Source: an uncultured Pseudomonadota bacterium
GTDB lineage: Bacteria > Pseudomonadota > Gammaproteobacteria > Methylococcales > Methylomonadaceae
DNA: 13,386 bases
Direction of reading: 5' to 3'
Assembly (NCBI GenBank): GCA_903902945.1
Contig: CAIUWU010000125.1
Coordinates: 1-13,386, forward strand
Shown here: piece by piece, positions 6,565 to 13,386 of the stretch
Layout: every line of letters starts with the position of its first letter
Numbering within the stretch: position 1 is the first letter of the stretch
The notes under the pieces: generated by a model
The model's input: the letters and a program-made list of their open reading frames with translations, nothing else
What the model was told of the DNA's origin: nothing
Database searches by the model: none
Translations under genes and position numbers: made by a program

Positions 6565-7875
6565 TCAGCTTGCTAATTTTTGCCGCCAACCGGTAATGCG
6601 TTGTTTTAATTCCTGAAGATCGATATGGGTTAATTGCCGCTGTTTCAGCAACTGTTGGCCAGCAACCCAGACATCGCTAACCTGCTGGCGGGTGGCAGAA
6701 TAGACCAAGTGCGACAACGGATTGAACAAGGGCTGCGATTCAATTTCCGACAAATCAATTGCAACCACATCGGCAGCCTTACCAATCGCCAGCGATCCGA
6801 TTTCATGCTCGAGCCCCAGCGCCTTAGCACCGTTGAGGGTTGCCATTTGCAGCGCCTGCGCCGCTGACACCGCTGCTGCGTTACCGGAAACCGCTTTAGC
6901 CAATAATGCGGCAGTGCGCATTTCGCCCAGCATATCCAGATCATTATTGCTGGCAGAACCGTCAGTCCCCAGTGCCACATTGATACCGGCTGCCAGACAA
7001 TCAGCAACCGGGCAAAAACCGCTGGCCAGCTTAAGATTGGATTCCGGGCAATGGACAATATGCGCACCGGTTTGGGCATAGTCGCTGATTTGCTGCTGAT
7101 CGAGCTGCGTCATATGGACTGCCATAAACGCCGGTGTCAACAAACCCAAACCTTGCAAGCGCTGCAACGGTGTCTGCCCGCTTTTTTGTATCTGATCAGC
7201 CACTTCAAACGCGGTCTCATGGACATGCATGTGCAGAGTCAAATCCAGCTCATCGGCAAAAGTCAGTAATTTACGCAACGGCTCGTCAGAGACTGTATAG
7301 GGCGCATGAGGCGCGAAAGACATACTAATCAGGGGCTGATGCCGCAATTGCTGATGCAGCGCCAGACTCTTGCTGAGATATTGATCGGGATCATTAGCCC
7401 AGGCGGTAGGAAAATCGAACATAATCAGTCCGATATTAGCTCGAATCCCTTGCCGCACAGCCTGCTGGGCAACCACCTCCGGAAAAAAATACATATCATT
7501 GAAACAGGTAGTACCGCTGCGCAGCATTTGAGCAATCGCCAGATCGGTTCCATCTCTGACAAACGCCTCGCTGACCCATTGCTGTTCCGCCGGCCAAATA
7601 TGGTTTTGCAGCCAATCCATCAACCCCAGATCGTCAGCAAAGCCCGATAGCAAAGTCATGGCGGCATGAGTGTGGCAATTGACCAGGCCAGGTATCAAGA
7701 CATGCTGAGGACGACTTTCCCGCACTCTAGGCTGATACTGAATCCTAGCCAGATCACTGGCCAATAAGTCGACAATACGCCCTTCATCGATCACCAGAGT
7801 GTAGTTTTCGTGGATTACGGATTCCTGCTCAACGGGTATAATCCACCCCGCTTCTATAACCAGATCAACTTGCAT
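6565..7875 (-). CDS. mtaD: 5-methylthioadenosine/S-adenosylhomocysteine deaminase (TRZ/ATZ family amidohydrolase)
   Basis: Metal-dependent amidohydrolase of 436 residues that deaminates methylthioadenosine to methylthioinosine, and possibly S-adenosylhomocysteine. Metal ligands typical of the superfamily are visible: His68 and His70 in 'VNCHTH', His217 with Glu220 in 'HMHVHE', and Asp305 in 'ALGTDGSASNNDLDML'. The catalytic-site His275 lies in 'IVHCPESNLKLASG'. The ATG at 7875 is preceded by AAGGAAAG; an in-frame TTG 24 bases upstream lies ahead of that site and is rejected. The gene diverges from mtnA, which acts two steps later in methylthioadenosine salvage, and precedes ubiG, as in P. aeruginosa. 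Related ATZ/TRZ enzymes act on other aminated purines or triazines, but the mtnA neighbour favours MtaD. Confidence 0.9.
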   Translation of the reverse strand: MQVDLVIEAGWIIPVEQESVIHENYTLVIDEGRIVDLLASDLARIQYQPRVRESRPQHVLIPGLVNCHTHAAMTLLSGFADDLGLMDWLQNHIWPAEQQWVSEAFVRDGTDLAIAQMLRSGTTCFNDMYFFPEVVAQQAVRQGIRANIGLIMFDFPTAWANDPDQYLSKSLALHQQLRHQPLISMSFAPHAPYTVSDEPLRKLLTFADELDLTLHMHVHETAFEVADQIQKSGQTPLQRLQGLGLLTPAFMAVHMTQLDQQQISDYAQTGAHIVHCPESNLKLASGFCPVADCLAAGINVALGTDGSASNNDLDMLGEMRTAALLAKAVSGNAAAVSAAQALQMATLNGAKALGLEHEIGSLAIGKAADVVAIDLSEIESQPLFNPLSHLVYSATRQQVSDVWVAGQQLLKQRQLTHIDLQELKQRITGWRQKLAS

Positions 7876-7901
7876 ATTCTTTCCTTTCTGAAACTGCAAC
7901 G

Positions 7902-7907
7902 ATTATA
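7902..7907 (-). promoter_or_regulatory. Possible -10 element for mtaD
   Basis: A perfect TATAAT on the minus strand in the 73-base divergent gap, 27 bases before the mtaD ATG. The 17-base-spaced -35 would be AAGATG, a poor match, so activity may need an activator. No clear opposite promoter for mtnA was found in the gap. Confidence 0.35.
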
Positions 7908-7948
7908 ACCGTTCAAACCCTATTCATCTTATCGAGGTGTGTTAGTCA

Positions 7949-8983
7949 ATGACCCAAGCCAAGCAATTATCGGTACAAGCGCTGCAATGGAGCGGCCATA
8001 GCCTGAAAGTACTGGACCAACGCCTGCTACCGCAACAAATTTGCTATGACGAATACCAAGATGCCGAAGGTGTGGCCGAAGCCATTCGTTCGATGCGGGT
8101 TCGCGGCGCACCGGCAATAGGCATCGCCGCCGCTTATGGGGTGGTGTTATCGGCCATCCAGCACTACCCCAATCCAGACTGGCACACAGCCGTCAAAATC
8201 GATATCGATCATCTGGCCGCCTCACGCCCGACTGCTGTCAACCTGTTCTGGGCGCTGGACCGGATGCGTGAGGCATTAGCTCTGAATCCGGATCAGCCGA
8301 TTGCAGCACTGACAAAAACCGCCCAACAGATTCACAGTGACGACTTGGCGGCCAATCTGGCGATGGGTGAGCACGGCGCCGATATTATCGGCGGCAACGC
8401 GGCCGTTTTAACTCACTGCAATGCCGGCGCACTGGCGACCGGCGGCTATGGCACCGCCCTGGGCGTGATTCGCAGCCTGCATCATCGCGGCCAGCTGACC
8501 AAAGTCTATGCCGATGAAACCCGTCCCTGGCTGCAAGGCGCCAGACTGACAGTCTGGGAGCTGGCCCAGGATGGTATTCCGGCTACCCTGATCGCCGACT
8601 CCGCCGCCGCCTGGCTGATGAAATCAGGCAAAATCGACTGGATCATCGTCGGTGCCGACCGGATTACCGCTAACGGCGATGTTGCCAACAAAATTGGCAC
8701 TTATTCACTGGCGGTACTGGCTAAACAACATGGCGTCAAAGTCATGGTAGCCGCCCCCTCTTCTACTTTTGACTTTGCAATGCCGACTGGCGACCACATA
8801 GAAATCGAGCAGCGCACCGCCAAAGAATTGCTGCCTGAGTGCTATCTCGAAGCTAATAGTCTGGTGACCGCCTGGAATCCGGTATTCGATGTCACCCCGG
8901 CAGAACTGATTACGGCCATCGTCACCGAACGGGGCGTAGTCCTCAACCCAGGCCAGAACGGCGTCAAAAGTTTAATGTCATGA
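7949..8983 (+). CDS. mtnA: S-methyl-5-thioribose-1-phosphate isomerase
   Basis: Isomerises methylthioribose-1-phosphate to methylthioribulose-1-phosphate in methionine salvage, in the cytoplasm. The 344-residue protein is full length for the family and shares the eIF2B-like fold. Catalytic residues are Cys157 in 'LTHCNAGALATGGYGTALG' and Asp237 in 'VGADRITANGDVANKIGTYS'. 'RGAPAIGIAAAYG' near residues 52-64 and 'DETRPWLQGARLT' near 189-201 are family hallmarks. GAGG at 7934-7937 lies 11 bases before the ATG. The stop overlaps the cysZ start (ATGA). Together with the divergent mtaD this implies the route methylthioadenosine, methylthioinosine, methylthioribose-1-phosphate, then MtnA, with the phosphorylase (MtiP type) elsewhere. 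What follows MtnA (full salvage or a shunt) cannot be seen here. Confidence 0.97.
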   Translation: MTQAKQLSVQALQWSGHSLKVLDQRLLPQQICYDEYQDAEGVAEAIRSMRVRGAPAIGIAAAYGVVLSAIQHYPNPDWHTAVKIDIDHLAASRPTAVNLFWALDRMREALALNPDQPIAALTKTAQQIHSDDLAANLAMGEHGADIIGGNAAVLTHCNAGALATGGYGTALGVIRSLHHRGQLTKVYADETRPWLQGARLTVWELAQDGIPATLIADSAAAWLMKSGKIDWIIVGADRITANGDVANKIGTYSLAVLAKQHGVKVMVAAPSSTFDFAMPTGDHIEIEQRTAKELLPECYLEANSLVTAWNPVFDVTPAELITAIVTERGVVLNPGQNGVKSLMS

Positions 8984-9699
8984 ATCAACTGTTAAGCAAC
9001 AACCCGATAAGCTGCCTGCTGCAAGGCCTTAAACTGCTGAGCGATCAACGTTTGCGCAGCTATTTGCTGATACCACTGCTGATCAACACCACACTGTATA
9101 CGATTGCCTTCGTGATTGGTTATTACACCGTGGCCGGATTAATTCAAAGCCTGATTCCCGAATGGCTTTCCTGGCTGAGCTGGATTTTGTGGCCTTTGTT
9201 ATTGATCAGTTTTTCGATGATTGGTTTTTTCAGCTTTACCTTGCTGGCCAACCTGATCGCCGCGCCATTTTATAGTCGCCTGACCAGTAAAGCGCTGCAA
9301 ATTCTCGACATCAACCACACCCCCGGTCCTCAGCAACCCTGGCAAAAGGTGTTATGGGCCGAAACCAAGCGCAGTCTCTATCTACTGTTGCGCATGGCAC
9401 CCTTGTTAGTGCTGTTTTTAATTCCTGTCATTAACCTGGCTGCCCCTATCCTATGGACACTATTTGCTGCCTGGGGCATGGCAATGGAATTCATGGCTTA
9501 TCCGCTTGAAGAGTATGGCCTGCTGTTCGATCAGCAAAAACAGTTTATGACTCAAAATCGGATTCAGATGTTGATATTCGGCGCGATTATCGCCCTGGCC
9601 ATGACACTTCCGGTGATCAACTTGCTAATTGGCCAGACCGCCATCATTGCCGCCTGCGTGTTTGTTAAAAACCATCAAGCCCTTAACCCAAAATCATGA
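8980..9699 (+). CDS. cysZ: CysZ-like membrane protein (sulfate uptake; EI24 family)
   Basis: An integral inner-membrane protein of 239 residues similar over its length to E. coli CysZ, which takes up sulfate for cysteine synthesis. Hydrophobic stretches lie at about 28-52, 63-95, 140-172 and 192-225. Family-like stretches include 'LIPLLINTTLY', 'LSWLSWILWPLLLIS', 'LIAAPF', 'PILWTLFAAWGMAMEFMAYPLE' and 'TLPVINLLIGQ'. It is coupled by ATGA overlaps both to mtnA upstream and to yfbR downstream. Placement with mtnA links sulfate uptake and organic-sulfur salvage in one transcript (inference). Some EI24-family members have no shown transport role, so the function is less certain than the family. 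Confidence 0.85.
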   Translation: MNQLLSNNPISCLLQGLKLLSDQRLRSYLLIPLLINTTLYTIAFVIGYYTVAGLIQSLIPEWLSWLSWILWPLLLISFSMIGFFSFTLLANLIAAPFYSRLTSKALQILDINHTPGPQQPWQKVLWAETKRSLYLLLRMAPLLVLFLIPVINLAAPILWTLFAAWGMAMEFMAYPLEEYGLLFDQQKQFMTQNRIQMLIFGAIIALAMTLPVINLLIGQTAIIAACVFVKNHQALNPKS

Positions 9700-10313
9700 C
9701 CGTTTCTTATAGCAGCAGCTTTTTTGCCTATTTATCCAAACTCCGCTGGATCAGACGCTGGGGACTAAAACGCAATGCGCATGCTGAAAATGTCATGGAA
9801 CACAGCTGGGAAGTGGCGGTGATTGCTCATGCGCTGGCACTGATTAAAAACCGTTATTTTGGCGGCCAGCTGGATGCCAACGCCATTGCTACTGCGGCGT
9901 TATATCATGATGCCAGTGAAGTAATCACTGGCGATCTGCCGACGCCGATCAAATATCATTCACCATCGATTCTGAATGCCTACAAGCATATCGAACAACT
10001 GGCGGAACAGGAGTTGCTGCATTTATTACCCGATGCCTTGCAGACCGACTATCAACCCTTGCTGATTCAGCAGCATTTACCCGCCTCACATCACGACATC
10101 ATCAAAGCCGCTGACCGCATCTCGGCTTATCTAAAATGCCAGGCGGAACTGAAAGCCGGTAATCAGGAGTTTGAAATTGCCGCCCAGCGCATTGCCGAAC
10201 AGATTGAGCAATCCGAACTGCCCGAAGTGGGCTTTTTCATGCAAACCTTTGTGCCTAGCTGCGGCCTGGCACTGGACGACTTGATTCCACGACTCCAAAC
10301 CGGCGCTTATTGA
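9696..10313 (+). CDS. yfbR: 5'-deoxynucleotidase (YfbR-like, HD domain)
   Basis: HD-domain phosphohydrolase of 205 residues, closely similar to E. coli YfbR, which removes phosphate from deoxyribonucleoside 5'-monophosphates. Metal ligands are His36 in 'EHSWEV', His71 and Asp72 in 'YHDASEVITGDLPTP', and Asp140 in 'AADRISAYLK', each three residues later than in E. coli (33, 68, 69, 137). Glu75 and the 'RRW' motif (20-22) for substrate selection are also kept. It overlaps cysZ by four bases (ATGA) and is the last gene of the mtnA-cysZ-yfbR run, followed by a 60-base gap. No link between its nucleotide role and sulfur salvage is evident. Confidence 0.94.
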   Translation: MTVSYSSSFFAYLSKLRWIRRWGLKRNAHAENVMEHSWEVAVIAHALALIKNRYFGGQLDANAIATAALYHDASEVITGDLPTPIKYHSPSILNAYKHIEQLAEQELLHLLPDALQTDYQPLLIQQHLPASHHDIIKAADRISAYLKCQAELKAGNQEFEIAAQRIAEQIEQSELPEVGFFMQTFVPSCGLALDDLIPRLQTGAY

Positions 10314-10373
10314 CGCAGAGACGTTATAATGCTTGGCTTTTTTGCTTATCTTTGAAATCGACGAGAACTATTC

Positions 10374-10976
10374 ATGTCTAATGCTATTCGCATCGAGCGC
10401 CTGAGTGGCAACGCTTTAGTTAAATACATTCCCGAACTGGCCCGCCTCCGAATCGAAGTCTTCCGCGACTTTCCTTACCTATACGACGGCGACTATGAGT
10501 ATGAAAAAAAATATCTGCAGACCTATATCGACTGCCCCGAAAGCGTCATCGTGCTGGCGTTTGACGGTGACAGCATCATCGGCGCTTCGACTGCCATACC
10601 GATGAAATATGAAACCGAAGAAGTCAAAAAAGCTTTTGTCGAAAACGGCTACAACCCTGACGACATCTTTTATTGCGGCGAATCGGTACTGAACAAAAAC
10701 TATCGTGGCCTCGGCATCGGTGTGCGTTTTTTTGAACAGCGTGAAGCCCATGCAGCCGACTTGGGCGGCTTCAAGCATATTTGCTTTTGCTGCGTAGAAC
10801 GCCCGCTCGACCATCCTCGCCGTCCAGCCGACTACGTACCGCTGGATGCATTCTGGAATAAACGCGGCTATTTCAAACATCCTGAATTAAAAACTACTTA
10901 TACCTGGAAAGATTTGGATGACCGTGACGAAACCCCTAAACCCATGACTTTCTGGTTAAGAGCCGACCATGCCTAG
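10374..10976 (+). CDS. GNAT family N-acetyltransferase
   Basis: A 200-residue GNAT-fold protein. The acetyl-CoA pyrophosphate loop is 'YRGLGIGVRFFEQRE', with the R/QxxGxG/A motif at residues 111-116. It is preceded by a beta-strand region 'SVIVLAFDGDSIIGASTAIP' typical of the fold. The C-terminal 'YVPLDAFWNKRGYFKHPEL' resembles the usual GNAT 'YExxGF' end. The substrate is unknown. The gene overlaps the next one, a nitrilase-superfamily amidohydrolase, by eight bases, so the two proteins are probably made together. In other bacteria GNAT and nitrilase-type domains occur fused in one chain, which suggests a shared small-molecule pathway (inference). TATAAT at 10325-10330 lies in the gap before it, without a matching -35. 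The ribosome-binding site is weak. Confidence 0.88.
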   Translation: MSNAIRIERLSGNALVKYIPELARLRIEVFRDFPYLYDGDYEYEKKYLQTYIDCPESVIVLAFDGDSIIGASTAIPMKYETEEVKKAFVENGYNPDDIFYCGESVLNKNYRGLGIGVRFFEQREAHAADLGGFKHICFCCVERPLDHPRRPADYVPLDAFWNKRGYFKHPELKTTYTWKDLDDRDETPKPMTFWLRADHA

Positions 10977-11829
10977 AATTGCAACCGCTCAATACGATAT
11001 TGGCTTCCTGGAAAACTGGGAAAATTTTGAACAGAAAACCCGGCGCTGGGTAGCAGACGCTGTCGCCAATCAGGCCGAGATTCTGTTATTTCCAGAATAC
11101 GCCTGCATGGAACTGGCATCACTGTTTCCTAAAGAAGTTTACAGTTCTTTATCAGGCCAGATTCATGCATTACAGGGACTACTGCCTGATTATTTAAAAT
11201 TATTCAGCGAACTGGCCAGCGCCCATGACATCTATATTCAGGCTGGCACTTTTCCGGTCTTGCATGCCAATGGTGAATTTCATAATCATGCCTATTTATT
11301 CGGACCGGAAGGTGAAATCGGCTTTCAGGAAAAACTGACCATGACCCGTTTTGAAAACGAGCAATGGCATATTTCCAGAGGCCTGGAAATCAAAGTGTTT
11401 GAAACCCGCTTTGGCAAAATGGCAATCAACATTTGTTATGACAGCGAATTTCCGCATTATGCCCGGCAGCAAATCGAGCGCGGCGCCAATCTGATTCTGG
11501 TACCCAGCTGTACCGATACCGAAGCCGGTTATTACCGGGTGCGGATCGGCTGCCAAGCCCGGGCACTGGAAAATCAGTGCTATGTGGTGCAAGCCAGTCT
11601 GGTTGGTATCGCAGAATGGTCGGAAGCAGTTGACGTCAATTGTGGCGCGGCGGCCATTTACACACCGGTTGACCGGGGCTTTCCCAATAATGGCATTCTG
11701 GCTATCGGCGATTACAACCAGACTCAATGGGTCTATGCCGATCTGGATCTGAGTGCTATTGAAAAAGTGCGTCTGGAAGGGCAGGTATTTAATTTTAAAG
11801 ACTGGCCTAAACAGTTCGATTGCCAGTAA
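10969..11829 (+). CDS. Carbon-nitrogen hydrolase (nitrilase superfamily)
   Basis: A 286-residue amidohydrolase with the complete Glu-Lys-Cys triad: Glu43 in 'LLFPEYACMEL', Lys122 in 'FQEKLTMTRFE' and Cys156 in 'INICYDSEFPHYAR'. Enzymes of this superfamily cleave C-N bonds of amides, carbamoyl groups or nitriles, or run the reverse acyl transfer, through a cysteine thioester. 'VPSCTDTEAGYYRVRIGCQARALENQCYVV' follows the pattern of non-nitrilase branches (amidases). I cannot name the substrate. It starts inside the last codons of the GNAT gene (eight-base overlap), and no strong ribosome-binding site is needed if translation is coupled. The gene ends just before the bidirectional hairpin at 11846-11882. 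Confidence 0.92.
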   Translation: MPRIATAQYDIGFLENWENFEQKTRRWVADAVANQAEILLFPEYACMELASLFPKEVYSSLSGQIHALQGLLPDYLKLFSELASAHDIYIQAGTFPVLHANGEFHNHAYLFGPEGEIGFQEKLTMTRFENEQWHISRGLEIKVFETRFGKMAINICYDSEFPHYARQQIERGANLILVPSCTDTEAGYYRVRIGCQARALENQCYVVQASLVGIAEWSEAVDVNCGAAAIYTPVDRGFPNNGILAIGDYNQTQWVYADLDLSAIEKVRLEGQVFNFKDWPKQFDCQ

Positions 11830-11845
11830 GGTTTTTATTTGAGGC

Positions 11846-11882
11846 GTGATTGTTGATGATTAAGGCATTCATCAACAATCAC
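11846..11882. terminator. Hairpin between convergent genes (probable terminator)
   Basis: A 14-base perfect stem, GTGATTGTTGATGA at 11846-11859 and TCATCAACAATCAC at 11869-11882, with a nine-base loop. It fills the 66-base gap between the converging nitrilase and flavin hydroxylase genes. There is no immediate T-run on either side; the plus strand has GGTTTATTT about 10 bases later. The position suits a shared terminator, or a stem protecting both transcript ends. Confidence 0.55.
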
Positions 11883-11895
11883 CGCTGCAGCAGGT

Positions 11896-13116
11896 TTATT
11901 TGCTTATCAATAACTCGCCTTTTGCCAATCTTGGCAGATTACCCTCGAGTCCCATCGCGGCTTTCATAACCTTGATTCGCGCCGGACCGATTCTTTGCGC
12001 CAGACCCAAACCAAGGTTTCTCAACACCTTAACCGGCAGAATGTCATTACTGAAGAAGCGGTAAAACACATCCATCACGGTCATCATTTTCAGATTTTCA
12101 TTGCGGCGCAGGCTTTCATAACGCTGCAACACAGCAAGTCCGGCAATGTCTTTGCCGTGCTGGCTTGCCTGAATCAAAACTTCGGCTAATGCGGCTGCAT
12201 CCAGCAAACCAATGTTGACTCCCTGACCCGCCAACGGATTGATCATGTGCGCAGCATCACCTACCAAGGCAACACCCGGCTTGATATAACGCTGGGCATG
12301 CTGGCGTTTTAATGGAAAGCTGGCAACTCCCAGAATTTGTTTCACTTCGCCGAGACAATCCGGAAATGCAGCAACCAGCTCAGCTTTGAGCTGATCATAA
12401 GGCAGCGCTTTCAGACGCCGGACTTCATCAGGCGACTGATACCAGACTAAGGAGCCATAAGGCCCGGTCAGTGGCAAAAAGGCTTGCGGCCCGCTGGAAA
12501 CGAAACGCTGCCAGGTAATGTCTTGTTGCGGATAAGCGGTTTCGATATAGATAACCAGTGCATGCTGATTGTAATCCCAGCTGGTAACACCTATTCCTAC
12601 CGACTGCCTGACTCTGGACTGCCCGCCATCAGCAGCAACCAGCAATTTGGCAGATAAAACCTCCCCCTCTTCCAAGGTGATTTCGGCACCCTCGCCGTCA
12701 TAGCTGATTTTAGTAATGGTTGCCGGCATCATTAACTGCACATTCGAGAAAGCCGGCAAACGCTCCAGTAAAGCTAGCTGGGTAATGCGGTTCTCGACAA
12801 TATAGCCCAGCTCGGGATAGCGGATATCGTCGCTATTGAAAGTCGTATCACCCGCAGTTTCCCAGACTCGCATCCGTTTGAACGGACAACAGCGGCGATT
12901 TTCAATGCCTTGCCAGGCACCGACTGCCTCCAATATTTTTTTGGACGCAATACTTAAGGCCGATACACGAAGATCATGGGGTTGCTCAGGTGCAAATGAT
13001 TCAGGCACCTGCGATTCAATCACAGCAACCTTCAGCTCAGAGTCGCCGAGACAACAGGCCACAGCAGCACCTACCATGCCACCACCTACGATCACTACAT
13101 CAAATTGTTGTTTCAT
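11896..13116 (-). CDS. UbiH/UbiF/UbiI (VisC/COQ6) family FAD-dependent ubiquinone biosynthesis hydroxylase
   Basis: A 406-residue class A flavoprotein monooxygenase that hydroxylates the ubiquinone ring. The FAD-binding GxGxxG is 'GGGMVG' at 11-16, the DG motif is 'AADGGQSRVRQ' at 161-171, and 'VALVGDAAHMINPLAGQG' near 282-299 is the second FAD/NAD motif and family signature. 'LGYIVENRI' and 'GIGVTSWDYNQHAL' resemble E. coli UbiF (C6 hydroxylase), while 'PHDLRVSALSIAS' and the C-terminal part also resemble UbiI (C5 hydroxylase), so I do not assign one position. It stands alone: convergent with the nitrilase gene and divergent from the next gene. Only a poor ribosome-binding site (GAAG) precedes the ATG. 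Confidence 0.92.
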   Translation of the reverse strand: MKQQFDVVIVGGGMVGAAVACCLGDSELKVAVIESQVPESFAPEQPHDLRVSALSIASKKILEAVGAWQGIENRRCCPFKRMRVWETAGDTTFNSDDIRYPELGYIVENRITQLALLERLPAFSNVQLMMPATITKISYDGEGAEITLEEGEVLSAKLLVAADGGQSRVRQSVGIGVTSWDYNQHALVIYIETAYPQQDITWQRFVSSGPQAFLPLTGPYGSLVWYQSPDEVRRLKALPYDQLKAELVAAFPDCLGEVKQILGVASFPLKRQHAQRYIKPGVALVGDAAHMINPLAGQGVNIGLLDAAALAEVLIQASQHGKDIAGLAVLQRYESLRRNENLKMMTVMDVFYRFFSNDILPVKVLRNLGLGLAQRIGPARIKVMKAAMGLEGNLPRLAKGELLISK

Positions 13117-13184
13117 ATTGCTTCAGAAGAAATTAATAAATACTCAGTTTCCATTTCGCCAATCCCAAAACCCTGGCCTTTGGC

Positions 13185-13213
13185 ATGACAGCCAAGCCGT
13201 GTCGTGATATGAT
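13185..13213 (+). promoter_or_regulatory. Strong-looking extended -10 promoter for the right-hand gene
   Basis: -35 ATGACA at 13185-13190, a 17-base spacer, and -10 TATGAT at 13208-13213 preceded by TG at 13205-13206 (extended -10). Transcription would start near 13220, leaving about 150 untranslated bases before the ATG at 13371. I see no known riboswitch or long hairpin in that leader. Confidence 0.6.
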
Positions 13214-13370
13214 TAAAAAGTTTCGCTGACCGAAAATCAGAGTGAGTGTGCAAAATTGAACTGTTGTGTGGACTCTAACATGCAACTGCAAGAAAAACCA
13301 TAAACGCCATTATCGCCAACTAACCGGCTGATAAAACGCTTTTAATTAGCAAGACAGGATCTGGATAGCA

Positions 13371-13386
13371 ATGATCAAAAACGCCC
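13371..13386 (+). CDS. Start of a further gene, cut by the window edge
   Basis: ATG followed by codons for Ile-Lys-Asn-Ala, then the sequence ends. AGGA at 13356-13359 and a closer GGA at 13363-13365 could serve as the ribosome-binding site, and the promoter at 13185-13213 points toward it. Five codons are too few to say what it encodes. Confidence 0.35.

Noticed and set aside
6645..7079. A 144-codon open frame on the same strand inside mtaD
   Set aside because: It lies in another frame of a clearly coding gene with conserved catalytic motifs, and its translation, rich in Arg, Trp and Cys, looks like a shadow.
7876..7899. TTG start for mtaD eight codons upstream
   Set aside because: The Shine-Dalgarno-like AAGGAAAG lies after the TTG and just before the ATG at 7875.
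10325..10330. TATAAT in the yfbR-GNAT gap as a full promoter
   Set aside because: The -10 match is perfect, but the nearest TTGACG ends only nine bases upstream and no -35 at 16-18 bases is convincing. It is mentioned under the GNAT gene only.
10479..10880. A 133-codon antisense open frame within the GNAT gene
   Set aside because: Antisense shadow of a gene with a clear acetyl-CoA motif; no ribosome-binding site or recognisable domain.
13221..13370. Known riboswitch in the leader of the right-edge gene
   Set aside because: I could not match SAM, cobalamin, glycine or TPP signature sequences, and no long stem was visible by eye.

Overview
The window reads as an ordinary chromosomal segment of a gammaproteobacterium. 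It has dense housekeeping genes, short or overlapping junctions and few gaps. Two blocks match layouts known from gammaproteobacteria: acpP-fabF-pabC-mltG, as in E. coli, and mtnA/mtaD-ubiG-mupP-yciK-like, as around PA3169-PA3173 of Pseudomonas aeruginosa (from memory). A methanotroph of the Methylococcales is my guess for the lineage, but nothing in the window proves it. I see no mobile element, CRISPR array, tRNA or rRNA.

Layout. (1) Positions 1-2847, minus strand: a fatty-acid and folate block reading acpP, fabF, pabC and the start of mltG. It begins at a good promoter (2818-2847) whose spacer is filled by a near-perfect palindrome. A hairpin lies between acpP and fabF. (2) Positions 2878-6500, minus strand: ubiG, a phosphatase best called MupP, a YciK-like SDR, sufT and an unrecognised protein with a MaoC-like hotdog signature. 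These are tightly packed, probably one operon. (3) Positions 6565-10313: mtaD (minus) and mtnA (plus) diverge from a 73-base gap, and mtnA-cysZ-yfbR are joined by two ATGA overlaps. The theme is methylthioadenosine salvage plus sulfate uptake and nucleotide turnover. (4) Positions 10374-11829, plus strand: a GNAT acetyltransferase and a nitrilase-superfamily amidohydrolase overlapping by 8 bases. (5) Positions 11896-13116, minus strand: a ubiquinone-biosynthesis flavin hydroxylase, convergent with the nitrilase gene across a strong hairpin. (6) Positions 13117-13386: a gap with a strong plus-strand promoter, a leader of about 150 bases and the first codons of a further gene.

How the genes work together. 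AcpP carries acyl chains, FabF elongates them, and PabC makes p-aminobenzoate. UbiG and the flavin hydroxylase both act in ubiquinone synthesis. MtaD and MtnA bracket the conversion of methylthioadenosine to methylthioribulose-1-phosphate, with a phosphorylase expected elsewhere. MupP and MltG both touch peptidoglycan metabolism. The least explained items are the MaoC-like double-hotdog protein beside acpP, the palindrome in the acpP promoter, and the split GNAT/nitrilase pair.
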